The notes: generated by a model from the letters alone, not told the origin. A stretch of DNA of 64,000 nucleotides from Anaerolineae bacterium (GCA_028285185.1 JANQQD010000275.1:1-64000), one strand, 5' to 3'. Positions 49,572 to 58,879 are shown, counted from the stretch's first letter. Made by a program: numbers and translations.

Positions 49572-50771
49572 ATGGGCTTCAGCTTGCCGCGTTTTCTGCG
49601 TCATACGTCGGCCGAGAGCTTGGGGGAGTACGTCCAAGCCCAGGGTTTGGACTCCTACTTCGAAGGCGTCATCCGGGACGGCCCGCCAAAGGATTTCGTC
49701 GAACCGCTCATGACCAAGATCGACACCCTCCCAGACGCGGCGAGGGATGCCCTGATCTGCGATTTCGAGCGTGTGGACCAGCTCGGCGACGAGACCGGTC
49801 AGCGTGCCCTCTGGTCCTGCATGTCACCTGCGTTGCGCGACAAGTTCGCGGCATTGGGGAGCGATCTTGATCGTGGGCTCCTTGTGCTCGTCGCCGACGC
49901 GGCGGCATTCGATCGCGCCGTCACGACAGCCTATGTCGATCGGCATTGGCACGGCCGGAGCTGGGGAGGCTTCAGTCTCGCCGGCGCGGTCGAACTCCGG
50001 CGCGACACCGAATGTCTCCAGGCGCTTGAGTCGGATGTGGCCGCGTGCTTCCGGTCCCATGATGGCAGTGGTAGGAGGGTAATGATCGACTACTTTCAGC
50101 GCCTGGATCTCAACGGTCGCGGAACAACGCCGAACCGTCTGGATCAGTTCACGATCTATGTGGAGGGGGTGCCGAATAGGACCGTCGAATTCGACAATGA
50201 CGGCCAAGTCACCTCACACGTGGTGCGCCGTGTGATCGAGGCAGCCATTTGCTGCGATTCGACAAGGGGACAGATCAGCGTCATTTCCAAAGGCGGTCGC
50301 CCCGTCCGCGACCGGATCGCGCGTGCCTTTGCCGCCCATATGGTCTACGGAGACGCAGATCCACAACCTCTTCATGAGAGACAGCTCAGCCTCGACAGGC
50401 TTAAGCGCCCGATGAAATTCGTCTCGGACCCGGAGGACGGCATCCAATCAGTTCAGGTGGCCAGCCTCCGGCTGGCCGAGTTGTCGGCGCGACAGTCAAG
50501 AGTGACCATCGAGGTGGGACGGTCCCAGAGCATTCACGATGCCTGTGCTCAATGGTGGGGTGTATCCGACCTCCTGAGGAGTTCCAACTGGAGGGTGACG
50601 AAAGCAAGGCTGCGGTTTGCCTTTCACCCTGAGGCACCAGGGCGACGCGACAAAACCATCACGGTGGAGCTGACGGCGCCGCATAGTTCGAACATCAAGG
50701 ACCAAACGCAGCAGTACCAAAGGGTCTGTGAGAAATGTCTCGAGCGCTGGGAACTGATCGACCGTGGCTAA
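49572..50771 (+). CDS. protein of unknown function (island gene)
   Basis: 399 residues (MGFSLPRFLRHTSAESLGEYVQAQ...). GAGGAG precedes the ATG. The protein is soluble, mixed alpha/beta, with two repeated beta-type segments (RLDQFTIYVEGVPNRTVEF; RRVIEAAICCDSTRGQISVISKGGRPVRDRIARAFAAHM) and Cys pairs at the end (CEKCLERW). I recognise no family. It overlaps the next gene by 8 bp, so the two act as a unit. It lies just outside the prophage. Confidence 0.7.
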   Translation: MGFSLPRFLRHTSAESLGEYVQAQGLDSYFEGVIRDGPPKDFVEPLMTKIDTLPDAARDALICDFERVDQLGDETGQRALWSCMSPALRDKFAALGSDLDRGLLVLVADAAAFDRAVTTAYVDRHWHGRSWGGFSLAGAVELRRDTECLQALESDVAACFRSHDGSGRRVMIDYFQRLDLNGRGTTPNRLDQFTIYVEGVPNRTVEFDNDGQVTSHVVRRVIEAAICCDSTRGQISVISKGGRPVRDRIARAFAAHMVYGDADPQPLHERQLSLDRLKRPMKFVSDPEDGIQSVQVASLRLAELSARQSRVTIEVGRSQSIHDACAQWWGVSDLLRSSNWRVTKARLRFAFHPEAPGRRDKTITVELTAPHSSNIKDQTQQYQRVCEKCLERWELIDRG

Positions 50772-51672
50772 CGACGTATCCGTCCGGCATCCCAATCTTC
50801 TTGAAGCGGTGCGCTGGCTGGCTGCTGGTTCACCCACCGTCTTTGCAATAGCGAACATTCCCCTCCAGCTTCTGCCGTTCATCGACAAACTGACCGCTTT
50901 GGGGGCGGTGCAGCCCGGCGAAAGCCTATCCGTCGTGACTTGCCACGGATGCGACATCGACCACATCGCCGAGGTCGAATTTGACCCCACAACACAGCGT
51001 TCATTTCACTTCTGTCCCGAAGCCGGCCGGATCGATCTGGACGATAAGTGCCTTGCCACGCTCTGCTTCGATCCGCTCTGGGTGGTTCATTGGCTCATAG
51101 GTGAACTGCCCCCCGGGCAAGACCGCGACACTTGCGCGGTCATCCCGTCAAGAGCGTGGTGTGTGGGCGAGTTCATCCTGGATGCAGAAGTGACCCGCCT
51201 CACCCTATTGGTCGGAGCGGTTGATGAAGAGGCTCTGTCGACAATCGCAGACATCATGAGATCCTGGCCCATCGTAGACGTTGAGGTTGTGATCACAACG
51301 TCGTTCATCGGCAGTCGGTTCGCGCAGACAGATCCTCGCGTGCGTCTACTTGAGCTGCGGAGGATCACTACGGCCGACGCAGAGGTCATGACACTTGATA
51401 TCAATAGGCTTAAGCAATGGGTTGGCTGCTGGACAAGGGGCGCGAAACGTCCCAAGCACGACGTCCCCGGTAGACCGAGCCAGAAATCTCGATCCATCGC
51501 CATCTATGGGGCGCGCCGGCACCGGGGGGAATCTCTACTCGGCCCTACACTCGAAGCAAAGGCGATCAGAGCAGAGTGGCAACGGTGCTTCCCCAGCGAC
51601 ATCGTCCCGACGCAACGCACCATTGAAAGGCACATTCAAGAACACAGACGCAACAGGACCGATAATCCGTAA
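50764..51672 (+). CDS. protein of unknown function, coupled to the preceding gene
   Basis: 302 residues from a GTG at 50764 inside the end of the upstream gene. It is a Cys-containing alpha/beta protein (LSVVTCHGCDIDHIAEVEF, FHFCPEAGRIDLDDKCLA). The C-terminal ~70 residues are basic and end in an HTH-like stretch (IRAEWQRCFPSDIVPTQRTIERHIQEHRR). Unknown family. A 151-bp gap to the convergent metallopeptidase-like gene follows. Confidence 0.7.
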   Translation: MANDVSVRHPNLLEAVRWLAAGSPTVFAIANIPLQLLPFIDKLTALGAVQPGESLSVVTCHGCDIDHIAEVEFDPTTQRSFHFCPEAGRIDLDDKCLATLCFDPLWVVHWLIGELPPGQDRDTCAVIPSRAWCVGEFILDAEVTRLTLLVGAVDEEALSTIADIMRSWPIVDVEVVITTSFIGSRFAQTDPRVRLLELRRITTADAEVMTLDINRLKQWVGCWTRGAKRPKHDVPGRPSQKSRSIAIYGARRHRGESLLGPTLEAKAIRAEWQRCFPSDIVPTQRTIERHIQEHRRNRTDNP

Positions 51673-51823
51673 GTCGTCGTCTTGTTCTTGGCGCTCCCCT
51701 CTCCCGCAACCCTTCATCTATCAATCCTCTTTTCCCAAACGTTCAGCGGAGCACATGCCAAACTTTCCGATTTCGACTACAAGCCGCTACCGTCAGCTTG
51801 GGAAACCCGGCCCAAATGGCGGA

Positions 51824-53314
51824 TCAATCAAGGTCGTGGTCAAGTCGAACCCGATGTTCGCCACCTTCACTTGAATGGACCTTTCTAAATCTTCCCAAGA
51901 GAAGATCTAGAAACGGGTCCATATTGCGCATTGGGAGAGTCTCCGACAACGGCATACCTAGATTCTCTAAGATATTTCGCCCGACAAGCCAAAGCTTATA
52001 AGCTGCGTTGAACTCCAAAAAATCTTCATGAAATATTGACCATAATTTGCTTTCATACGCCGTGTATTTTTCTCTCAAATTCATTTCCACTGCATTATAG
52101 TCACTCAGTATTTCATTATGCTCAACATTCCGCGAAAGCGCGATAGAATGAAAGCAACAGTCCATCGATACCCACACACCCAGATTTATTCGAGCGTTAA
52201 ATATTTTTGCCACTCTTTCTCTCGATTGCCGCAGTTCTTCTTTTCTATCTTCTAATGTAACTTCATCAATATTTGCATGACTGTCGACAGAATAAATGAA
52301 GGCATGCTCCTGATAATCCAAGAAACGGAGCTTGGCGTCATTCATTCTAAAAACAAGAGACATCATTGTTGTGTAAAGAGCACGTATTAGGAAAGTTTTT
52401 CGCGCATCAAGTGGATCATAAAGTGAGTCAACAAAGGCGGCGTTGCGAATCGCAAAGAAATCCGCCATCATTTCCTCAATATCCAAATCACTTATCAGGG
52501 TTCGGAACTGATTAAAACGCAAATCTTTTAATTCGGCAATGTAGCCTTTCCCGTCAAACTCGGGATGATCTTCTACGAAATGCTTTTCTAGATCAAATTG
52601 CATTTCTAATAATTTCTCTATGCTCTTTCTATCATTATTTCTTGCAGTCTCTGATAGATGATAGATCATATGGGCTACTTCGTGAGTAACGAACATCAAC
52701 GTCAAAATCCTAAACATCCAACTTGCTTCAGTCTTGTCAACATTAGACCCTTCTATATAATCAATTAGCCGAAGGTAGAAAACGCTTTTGGCCTCCATCT
52801 CGAATTTTTCGAATAGAGGTGTGTGGGCGACCAATCCCACGGCGAATTGCAGCAGTCGGCCTTGCTCCTCGCTACGGAGTCGTGATGACAGTGAGCACCC
52901 AAGAATATAGGCGATTCTTTTTGAATTATCTTCAGTTGAGAAGACTGGAGAAGCTATCAAGTATAGAAAAGTTTCATACAATATCCTCATATCGAGCAGG
53001 ATGACGTGAGCTTGATATGATCCTTCCGCTACGGCAATGTCTTTTCGGAAGTATCCACTTACCTCACCATCCGACAGAACAGGTATAAGAACCAAGTGAT
53101 CATTATCAGATATTCTGAGTTTTTCAAATAATTGATTAACTGTTATGTCGTAAAAGCTCTTCAATATATCAATACAAAATCTATAGAAGGGTATCTTTTC
53201 GCAAATCTCTTGGCAAACGACAAACCTGTTTTCCAAAATTATTTCTAACTCTCTTTCTACTGGCTCACGCAACGCCTCAGAAGCTATATCGTCGCTCAGA
53301 CCAAGAAATATCAA
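51824..53314 (-). CDS. HExxH metallopeptidase-like protein, low GC
   Basis: 496 residues starting with TTG at 53314 (TTGA overlap with the upstream stop, GGAG just before). The middle has a zinc-peptidase signature HEVAH (211-215) within LMFVTHEVAHMIYHLSE, and about 65 residues later EEMMADFFA (280-288), the ExxxD third-ligand pattern of gluzincins. The rest shows no known domain. Codon use and base composition are clearly AT-richer than all neighbours, so it was acquired horizontally. No signal peptide: it acts in the cytoplasm, perhaps as an effector peptidase with the small membrane protein. Confidence 0.72.
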   Translation of the reverse strand: MIFLGLSDDIASEALREPVERELEIILENRFVVCQEICEKIPFYRFCIDILKSFYDITVNQLFEKLRISDNDHLVLIPVLSDGEVSGYFRKDIAVAEGSYQAHVILLDMRILYETFLYLIASPVFSTEDNSKRIAYILGCSLSSRLRSEEQGRLLQFAVGLVAHTPLFEKFEMEAKSVFYLRLIDYIEGSNVDKTEASWMFRILTLMFVTHEVAHMIYHLSETARNNDRKSIEKLLEMQFDLEKHFVEDHPEFDGKGYIAELKDLRFNQFRTLISDLDIEEMMADFFAIRNAAFVDSLYDPLDARKTFLIRALYTTMMSLVFRMNDAKLRFLDYQEHAFIYSVDSHANIDEVTLEDRKEELRQSRERVAKIFNARINLGVWVSMDCCFHSIALSRNVEHNEILSDYNAVEMNLREKYTAYESKLWSIFHEDFLEFNAAYKLWLVGRNILENLGMPLSETLPMRNMDPFLDLLLGRFRKVHSSEGGEHRVRLDHDLD

Positions 53315-53580
53315 TTCTCCGCTCCATCATCATAAGGTTGATTGTCACTTTGCTCTTCTATTTCGCTGTCCTTATCGACTGCCGGATTTGCAGCACGCCA
53401 AACCAAGAAAGCATTCAACGCAATTGTCGATAGATTGGCAACGATCACAAGGATGTCTATTGCACCACTCAGCTTACGTCCGTTGCTATTCACAGATACC
53501 TGAACGTCATCTTGCTGCAGTAGGAACTTCACGATCTCTTCAGAAGCTGGGCGAGTTGCTTGGATACGTACTCTGGGCAT
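53311..53580 (-). CDS. small membrane protein upstream of the metallopeptidase-like gene
   Basis: 89 residues from the ATG at 53580 (MPRVRIQATRPASEEIVKFLLQQ). A soluble N-terminal ~45 residues, containing VQVSVNSNGRKLSGA, is followed by one transmembrane helix (IDILVIVANLSTIALNAFLVW) and an acidic tail. Low GC like its partner, and translationally coupled to it. Unknown function; a sensor or membrane tether for the peptidase is plausible. Downstream plus-strand genes start at 53801, leaving 220 bp of shared promoter space. Confidence 0.65.
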   Translation of the reverse strand: MPRVRIQATRPASEEIVKFLLQQDDVQVSVNSNGRKLSGAIDILVIVANLSTIALNAFLVWRAANPAVDKDSEIEEQSDNQPYDDGAEN

Positions 53581-53800
53581 AGCATACAGTCCTTCGCTTC
53601 CTCCGAGACCCGCAAATGGCGACGGCAGACAATCTCGATGATGGTTCAGTCGCTGGCGAGACGCAACGGCCACACGGCCATTCTGTCATTGAGACCGCTA
53701 CGGCAACGTCAAAACGACAGATTCGATGTTTCTGACCATCCTTTATTGACGTTACTCAACCCCCGACCTTGTAGGTGAACACAGGCGAGGTCGGGCGGTC

Positions 53801-54010
53801 ATGACGGCACAATGGAAGCGCATAGAGGGCTTGTCGCAGCCCCTGGCGGTGTCGCCGACGGAAGCGGCGCGGCTTGCCGGGGTGGGGCGGACAACGTTGT
53901 ACCTCGCGATGCGCGAAGGCGACCTGAAGAGCCTGAAAATCGGCAAGCGGCGTCTGATTGCCGTAGACGCGTTACGCGCTTGGCTGAAATCGTACGAGGT
54001 GGGGCAATGA
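53801..54010 (+). CDS. AlpA/excisionase-type helix-turn-helix protein
   Basis: 69 residues: LAVSPTEAARLAGVGRTTLYLAMREGDLKSLKIGKRRLIAVDALRAWLKSY is a MerR-like HTH_17 domain as in excisionases and AlpA regulators. It opens the replication module and overlaps the primase gene by ATGA. An inverted repeat CCCGACCT/AGGTCGGG (53762-53769 and 53788-53795) in the leader may be its own operator. Confidence 0.82.
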   Translation: MTAQWKRIEGLSQPLAVSPTEAARLAGVGRTTLYLAMREGDLKSLKIGKRRLIAVDALRAWLKSYEVGQ

Positions 54011-54927
54011 GCCGCCTGCATTCCGTGCAGGATGCCGAAGGTCTCGCCCGGGCACTCAGTGGCCATAGGTGCGGAACCGGCTGGACGGCTCGATGCCCGG
54101 CCCATGACGATCGCGAACCGAGCCTTTCGATCCGAGACACCAAGCAGGGCAGATTGCTGGTTCATTGCCACGCGGGCTGTACGCAGATCGACGTGATCGC
54201 GGCGTTGCGGGACCGAGGATTGTGGCCAAGGACCGGCGCGTCCGGCTTGTTGCGCAGGCCGCCGGCCGCGATTCCCGACAACAGTTCTGAGAGCAATGAT
54301 ATTGCGCGCACCGAGGCGGCGCTGATCATCTGGCGCCGTGCCATCGAAGCGACCGGCACGCTGGCCGAAACCTATCTTCGCTCGCGCGATCTGTCCGTGC
54401 CGGTTCCGTCTGCACTTCGGTTCCATCCGGGACTCAGGCACCCCACAGGCGGTGTCTGGCCCGCGATGGTCGCGTTGGTGGCGCGCGGGACTGACGGCGC
54501 GCCTATTGCCATCCACCGGACATTCCTTGCCCCAGACGGCACGAGCAAGGCGCCGGTCAAGCCACAGAAGATGATGCTCGGCCCTTGCCGAGGCGGTGCG
54601 GTCAGATTGGCGGAACCAGGCGACCTGCTGATGATCGGCGAAGGAATCGAGACCTGTATCGCCGCCATGCAGGCGAGCGGACATCCAACATGGGCGGCGC
54701 TTTCGACGTCCGGCCTGCGCACGCTCGATCTGCCGGGCATCGTGCGCGATGTGGTCGTTCTGGCCGATGGCGATGATCCCGGCGAGGCCGCAGCGCGCGA
54801 TTGCGCCCGACGCTGGAAGCGCGAGGGCCGACGTGTCCGCATCGCCCGGCCGCCTCTTGGGACCGACTTCAATGATCTGCTGATTGGCCCTAGCCCTGCG
54901 CTGGAGAGCATGGGTAATGAATGCTGA
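54007..54927 (+). CDS. Toprim-domain primase-like protein of an integrative element
   Basis: 306 residues. The N-terminal zinc-binding-like motif (WTARCPAHDDREPSLSI ... LLVHCHAGC) precedes a DUF7146-type linker and a Toprim domain (LLMIGEGIETCIAAMQ; VVVLADGDDPGEAAARDCARRW with the DxD). It synthesises or handles primers for element replication by analogy. ATGA overlap upstream, 11-bp overlap downstream. Confidence 0.85.
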   Translation: MSRLHSVQDAEGLARALSGHRCGTGWTARCPAHDDREPSLSIRDTKQGRLLVHCHAGCTQIDVIAALRDRGLWPRTGASGLLRRPPAAIPDNSSESNDIARTEAALIIWRRAIEATGTLAETYLRSRDLSVPVPSALRFHPGLRHPTGGVWPAMVALVARGTDGAPIAIHRTFLAPDGTSKAPVKPQKMMLGPCRGGAVRLAEPGDLLMIGEGIETCIAAMQASGHPTWAALSTSGLRTLDLPGIVRDVVVLADGDDPGEAAARDCARRWKREGRRVRIARPPLGTDFNDLLIGPSPALESMGNEC

Positions 54928-56887
54928 GGGCCAATCCAGGGGTGAGGCTTCGGTCGCAGCGGCGATTGAGGCGGCAGAGGAGGTCCTCGACCCGCTGGAA
55001 GGACTGATCGAAAGAACCGCCACCGATCCCGGTGCGCCATTCGCGCCAGACGTGCTTGAAGCGCTGATCGCGCTGAAGAAGGAGGATCGCGCGGCATTCG
55101 AGACTCTGCGCTCGCACCTCAAGAGATCAGGCTGCCGGGTCTCTGCACTCGACAAGGCGATGGCCGAAGCGTCCGGCGACACCGGACAGGCACCGAAACA
55201 GGCCGACATCCTGATCGACCTTGCCGACGCTGCCGATCTGTTCCGTTCACCTGATGGCACCGCCTTCGCCGACCTCAACATCAATGGGCACCGCGAAACC
55301 TCGCCGATCCGTACCAAGGGATTTAGGCGCTGGCTGGCGCGGCAGTTCTTCCAAACCACGGGTGGAGCACCCAGCTCAGAGACGCTGCAATCGGCGCTGA
55401 ATGTCATCGAGGCCAAGGCGCATTTCGATGGGCCCGAGCGGTCGGTTTTCGTCCGCATCGGTGGACGCGATGGCAATCTCTACCTGGATCTCGGCGACGA
55501 GCATTGGCGGGCAGTCGAGATCGATACCGAGGGCTGGCGCGTGGTCAGCGATCCGCCGACACGCTTCCGCCGTGCAAGCGGGATGCAGCCCTTAGCAATG
55601 CCGGTGCCCGGCGGTTCGATCGTGGCGCTGCGGCCGTTCCTCAACGTCCGATCCGAAACCGACTTCGTGCTGGTCGTCGCTTGGATACTCGCCGTCCTGC
55701 GGGATCGCGGTCCCTATCCGGTGCTGGTGCTGTCGGGCGAGCAGGGCTCGGCCAAGTCAACCTTCGCCGCTATCCTCCGGGCACTGCTCGATCCGAATAC
55801 GGCACCGTTGCGCGCACTGCCGCGCGAGGATCGCGACCTGTTCATCGCCGCCAGCAACGGCCACGTGCTCGCCTTCGACAACGTCTCGGGACTGCCGTCC
55901 TGGATCTCCGATACCCTCTGCCGGCTGGCAACCGGCGGCGGGTTCGCAGTGCGCCAACTCTACACTGATCAGGATGAGGTGCTGTTCGACGCTGCCCGTC
56001 CGGTTATCCTGAATGGCATCGAGGACATCGTCACGCGGCCCGATCTGGCAGACCGCGCCCTGTTCCTCACGCTGGAGCCCATACCCGAGGATCGTCGCCG
56101 TCCAGAAGCCGAACTGTGGTCCGCCTTTGAGGCCGAACGCCCGCGCATTCTCGGTGCTTTGCTCGGTGCCGTGGTCGAGGGACTCCGGCGGCTTCCGCAC
56201 ACCCGTCTGGATCGGCTGCCGCGCATGGCGGATTTCGCTATGTGGGCGACGGCCTGTGAAACTGCGATTTGGACTGCCGGAACCTTCTGGACTGCCTACT
56301 GCGGCAACCGTGACGAGGCCGTGGAGGGCGTGATCGATGCCGATCCGATTGCCACCGCGGTGCGCGCAGTGATGGCAACGCAGACGGAGTGGACGGGAAC
56401 CGCATCGGACCTTCTGGGTGCCCTGGCAGAGGCGGCAGGCGAACGCGCTGCAAAGTCCAAGACCTGGCCAGATAGCCCTCGCGCATTGTCGGGCAGGCTG
56501 CGCCGTGCAGCAACCTTCCTGCGCAAGATCGGCATCGACATCAGCTTTGATCGGGAAGGACGTGCGCGAACGCGCATCATCCGGATCACGATGGCCACGT
56601 CTCCGGAACCGGAACGATCGGTGACGGAACCGTCCTCACCGTCCGCACCGTCCGAGCATGCACCCGAAGGTCATGCCGGCATGAGCCTCGCGCCTGCTGG
56701 ATCGCGGACGGTCACGGGAACCGCGGACGCAAAAGCCATTGATCGCTGCGCCGAAGCGACGGCAACCGTCCGCGGCGACGAGCAGAATTCGGGCAGAGCG
56801 GACGGTGCGGACGAAGCGGACGCAAACACCACCGCACAATCTGGATCGAGGAAGACGGGGACCCGGGGCTGGAGTGCGCGGCTATGA
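54917..56887 (+). CDS. P-loop helicase/ATPase of the replication module
   Basis: 656 residues from the ATG at 54917. The P-loop is LVLSGEQGSAKSTFAAILRALLDP (about residues 280-303), with a Walker B-like HVLAFDNVSGLPSW and RPVILNGIEDIVTRPDLADRALFLTLEPI afterwards, as in D5/DUF927-like phage and plasmid replication ATPases. The C-terminal ~100 residues are low-complexity and polar. It follows the Toprim gene and is presumably its helicase partner. Confidence 0.82.
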   Translation: MNAEGQSRGEASVAAAIEAAEEVLDPLEGLIERTATDPGAPFAPDVLEALIALKKEDRAAFETLRSHLKRSGCRVSALDKAMAEASGDTGQAPKQADILIDLADAADLFRSPDGTAFADLNINGHRETSPIRTKGFRRWLARQFFQTTGGAPSSETLQSALNVIEAKAHFDGPERSVFVRIGGRDGNLYLDLGDEHWRAVEIDTEGWRVVSDPPTRFRRASGMQPLAMPVPGGSIVALRPFLNVRSETDFVLVVAWILAVLRDRGPYPVLVLSGEQGSAKSTFAAILRALLDPNTAPLRALPREDRDLFIAASNGHVLAFDNVSGLPSWISDTLCRLATGGGFAVRQLYTDQDEVLFDAARPVILNGIEDIVTRPDLADRALFLTLEPIPEDRRRPEAELWSAFEAERPRILGALLGAVVEGLRRLPHTRLDRLPRMADFAMWATACETAIWTAGTFWTAYCGNRDEAVEGVIDADPIATAVRAVMATQTEWTGTASDLLGALAEAAGERAAKSKTWPDSPRALSGRLRRAATFLRKIGIDISFDREGRARTRIIRITMATSPEPERSVTEPSSPSAPSEHAPEGHAGMSLAPAGSRTVTGTADAKAIDRCAEATATVRGDEQNSGRADGADEADANTTAQSGSRKTGTRGWSARL

Positions 56888-57417
56888 GAGCGCTCGACGT
56901 GATCCAGGCGGCGCACGATGCCGATCTCACCCTCGCTGTCGACGGCGACGCGCTGGTGCTGGAGGCCGATGGGCCACCGCCGACGGCGCTACTGGATCTG
57001 CTGGCAGAGCACAAGTCGGCGGTCCTCTCGATGCTTCGGCCGGACGCCGCTGGCTGGACAGTCGAGGATTGGCGGACCTTCTTCGACGAGAGGGCCGGCA
57101 TTGCCGAGTTCAACGCCGAGCTGGGGCGAGACGAGGCTGAGGTTAGGGCTTTCGAATGCTGCGTCGTGGAATGGCTCAACCGGCATCCGCAGCATTCCCT
57201 TCCCGGCCGATGCGCCTGGTGCGGCAAGCCAGACCGGAAAGAGCACGTCGTCGTTCCCTTCGGCGTTGAGGGCAATGGGCACACGTGGCTGCATCCTGAA
57301 TGCTGGGAAGCTTGGCATGGGGCACGGATCGCCGAAGCAACAGCCGCCTTGGAAGCAATGGGGCTTAGAGGACTGCTCAAATCTCCAGACGATTTCGGGA
57401 AAAACGGAGGCGCATGA
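56884..57417 (+). CDS. protein with TubC-like N-terminus and zinc-finger-like segment
   Basis: 177 residues. The first ~50 (MRALDVIQAAHDADLTLAVDGDALVLEADGPPPTALLDLLAEHKSAVLSML) resemble the TubC docking domain often seen in element-borne proteins. Later comes a Cys/His set (GRCAWCGKPDRKEHVVV ... WLHPECWEAWH) able to bind zinc. Function unknown; ATGA overlaps at both ends tie it to the replication operon. Confidence 0.72.
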   Translation: MRALDVIQAAHDADLTLAVDGDALVLEADGPPPTALLDLLAEHKSAVLSMLRPDAAGWTVEDWRTFFDERAGIAEFNAELGRDEAEVRAFECCVVEWLNRHPQHSLPGRCAWCGKPDRKEHVVVPFGVEGNGHTWLHPECWEAWHGARIAEATAALEAMGLRGLLKSPDDFGKNGGA

Positions 57418-58073
57418 TGGGCGGTATCGGCTCGGGACGGCGTAGCGGCTTTGGGCGTGACACGGTCGAAGGTTGCCGCTCGCTCGACATCGACCGGCTG
57501 CACAAGGCTGGCTGCCTTGCGCCTGGGCACTGGGGCGGATGGGAGTGGTCGCGGGATGGACAGCGGATAGCCTCGATCTCGATGCGGGCGCACAAAGAGC
57601 GCTTGGTCCTGGTTTACAACGTTCGCTGCGACGGCGGCGAGTGGCAGAGCGTCGAGGAGCCGGTGCCCATCACCCGCGCGCCCTGCCGCTATGGCGGCAC
57701 CCGGCCCTATTTCCTCTGCCCCGGTGTGGTGAACGGTATTGCCTGCGGGCGGCGGGTGGCGAAGCTGTATTTGGACGGGCGGTACTTCCTTTGCCGGCAC
57801 TGCTACCGCCTTGGCTATGCCAGCCAGAGCGAGGGCGCGCTCGACCGGGCACGGCGGAAGGCGACCAAGTTGCGGCATCGCCTTGGGAGCGGCTCACGCT
57901 GGGACGAACCGACACCACCTCGGCCGAAAGGCATGTGGCGTCGAACATATGAGCGGCGGCGGCGGCAGATTCTTGAGGCGGAGTTCCTTGCCGACGAGCT
58001 GTTCGAGGTTGAAGCGGCGGGTTTGATCGCACGACTCATGCGCCACGACCGCACGAAGCGCTTCTGGTCATGA
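57414..58073 (+). CDS. zinc-ribbon protein of integrative element, unknown function
   Basis: 219 residues beginning MMGGIGSGRRSGFGRDTVEG, a recognisable start for a family common in alphaproteobacterial islands. Cys pairs (YFLCPGVVNGIACGRRVAKLYLDGRYFLCRHCYRLGY) form a probable zinc ribbon, followed by a basic helical tail. The exact role is unknown. ATGA-type overlap with both neighbours. Confidence 0.75.
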   Translation: MMGGIGSGRRSGFGRDTVEGCRSLDIDRLHKAGCLAPGHWGGWEWSRDGQRIASISMRAHKERLVLVYNVRCDGGEWQSVEEPVPITRAPCRYGGTRPYFLCPGVVNGIACGRRVAKLYLDGRYFLCRHCYRLGYASQSEGALDRARRKATKLRHRLGSGSRWDEPTPPRPKGMWRRTYERRRRQILEAEFLADELFEVEAAGLIARLMRHDRTKRFWS

Positions 58074-58879
58074 CCGAGACCATCCCAATGCCGACGGCGG
58101 AGAGTGACGGCACCGCCCTCACCCGGTTCAATGCCCTGCGGCATGGCGTGCTGTCTCGCTACACGGTCCTGCCCTGGGAAGATGCCGGCGAATATGCAGC
58201 TGTGCTGGAGGCGCTGGTGGCCGAGCACCGCCCGCAAGGACTGACCCAGGAGCATCTGGTCGAGGAGCTGGCGGGCATCCTGTGGCGAAAGCGGCGGCTG
58301 CGTCTGGCCGAGGTCGCCGTGCACCGGCGAGGTCTCGATGACGCCTTTGCCAGCTATCGCGACACGGCCAAAGTCGCTGTCGCGCACCTGACCAACGGGC
58401 GCGGTTGCGAAGGCGCAGCCAAAGCCGTCCGCGCGACGGCAGCCGAGACCGAGTACGAAATCCGCGGCATCCTGGAGTTCGAGGCGATGGCGCACCGGGC
58501 GCTCGACCTCCTCGGCTCCGACCGCAACGACGCCTATGAGGCGGCGCTTGCCGAACTGCCGAAGGACACGCAGGAATGGTGGGAGGAGCTGTTGGCGGAA
58601 GATCCCGCATCGTCGGAGGAGAACGGTGCCGTAGCCGCTGCTGACGTTGTCGGGCTGCGTCGCTTCATTAAGGACGAGGCGCTCCCATGGTTCGAAAAGC
58701 AAAAGCGAGATCTGGCGAACAGGCCGCTTGTCCGCGAACAGGCCTTCGGCGAAGCGGTCGACGTCCACACGCTGGAGCGCCTTGCCCGCTACGAGGTCCA
58801 TCTCGACCGCAAGCTTGAGCGCACGCTGGCCATGCTGCTGCGCCTGAAGGATCTGCGCGCGGGAACCGTCGAGAGCTGA
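58070..58879 (+). CDS. helical protein of integrative element, unknown function
   Basis: 269 residues, strongly helical. The opening GTALTRFNALRHGVLSRYTVLP resembles the NALRHG-type motif of small element-borne proteins, then long Glu/Arg/Leu-rich helices follow. It is the last gene of the AlpA-primase-helicase operon. A 249-bp gap to the helicase gene (58880-59128) contains no gene I can support. Confidence 0.72.
   Translation: MTETIPMPTAESDGTALTRFNALRHGVLSRYTVLPWEDAGEYAAVLEALVAEHRPQGLTQEHLVEELAGILWRKRRLRLAEVAVHRRGLDDAFASYRDTAKVAVAHLTNGRGCEGAAKAVRATAAETEYEIRGILEFEAMAHRALDLLGSDRNDAYEAALAELPKDTQEWWEELLAEDPASSEENGAVAAADVVGLRRFIKDEALPWFEKQKRDLANRPLVREQAFGEAVDVHTLERLARYEVHLDRKLERTLAMLLRLKDLRAGTVES

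Noticed and set aside
53752-55476. 574-codon minus-strand open frame opposite the AlpA and primase genes
   Set aside because: It crosses three coupled plus-strand genes with recognisable domains; product composition is shadow-like.
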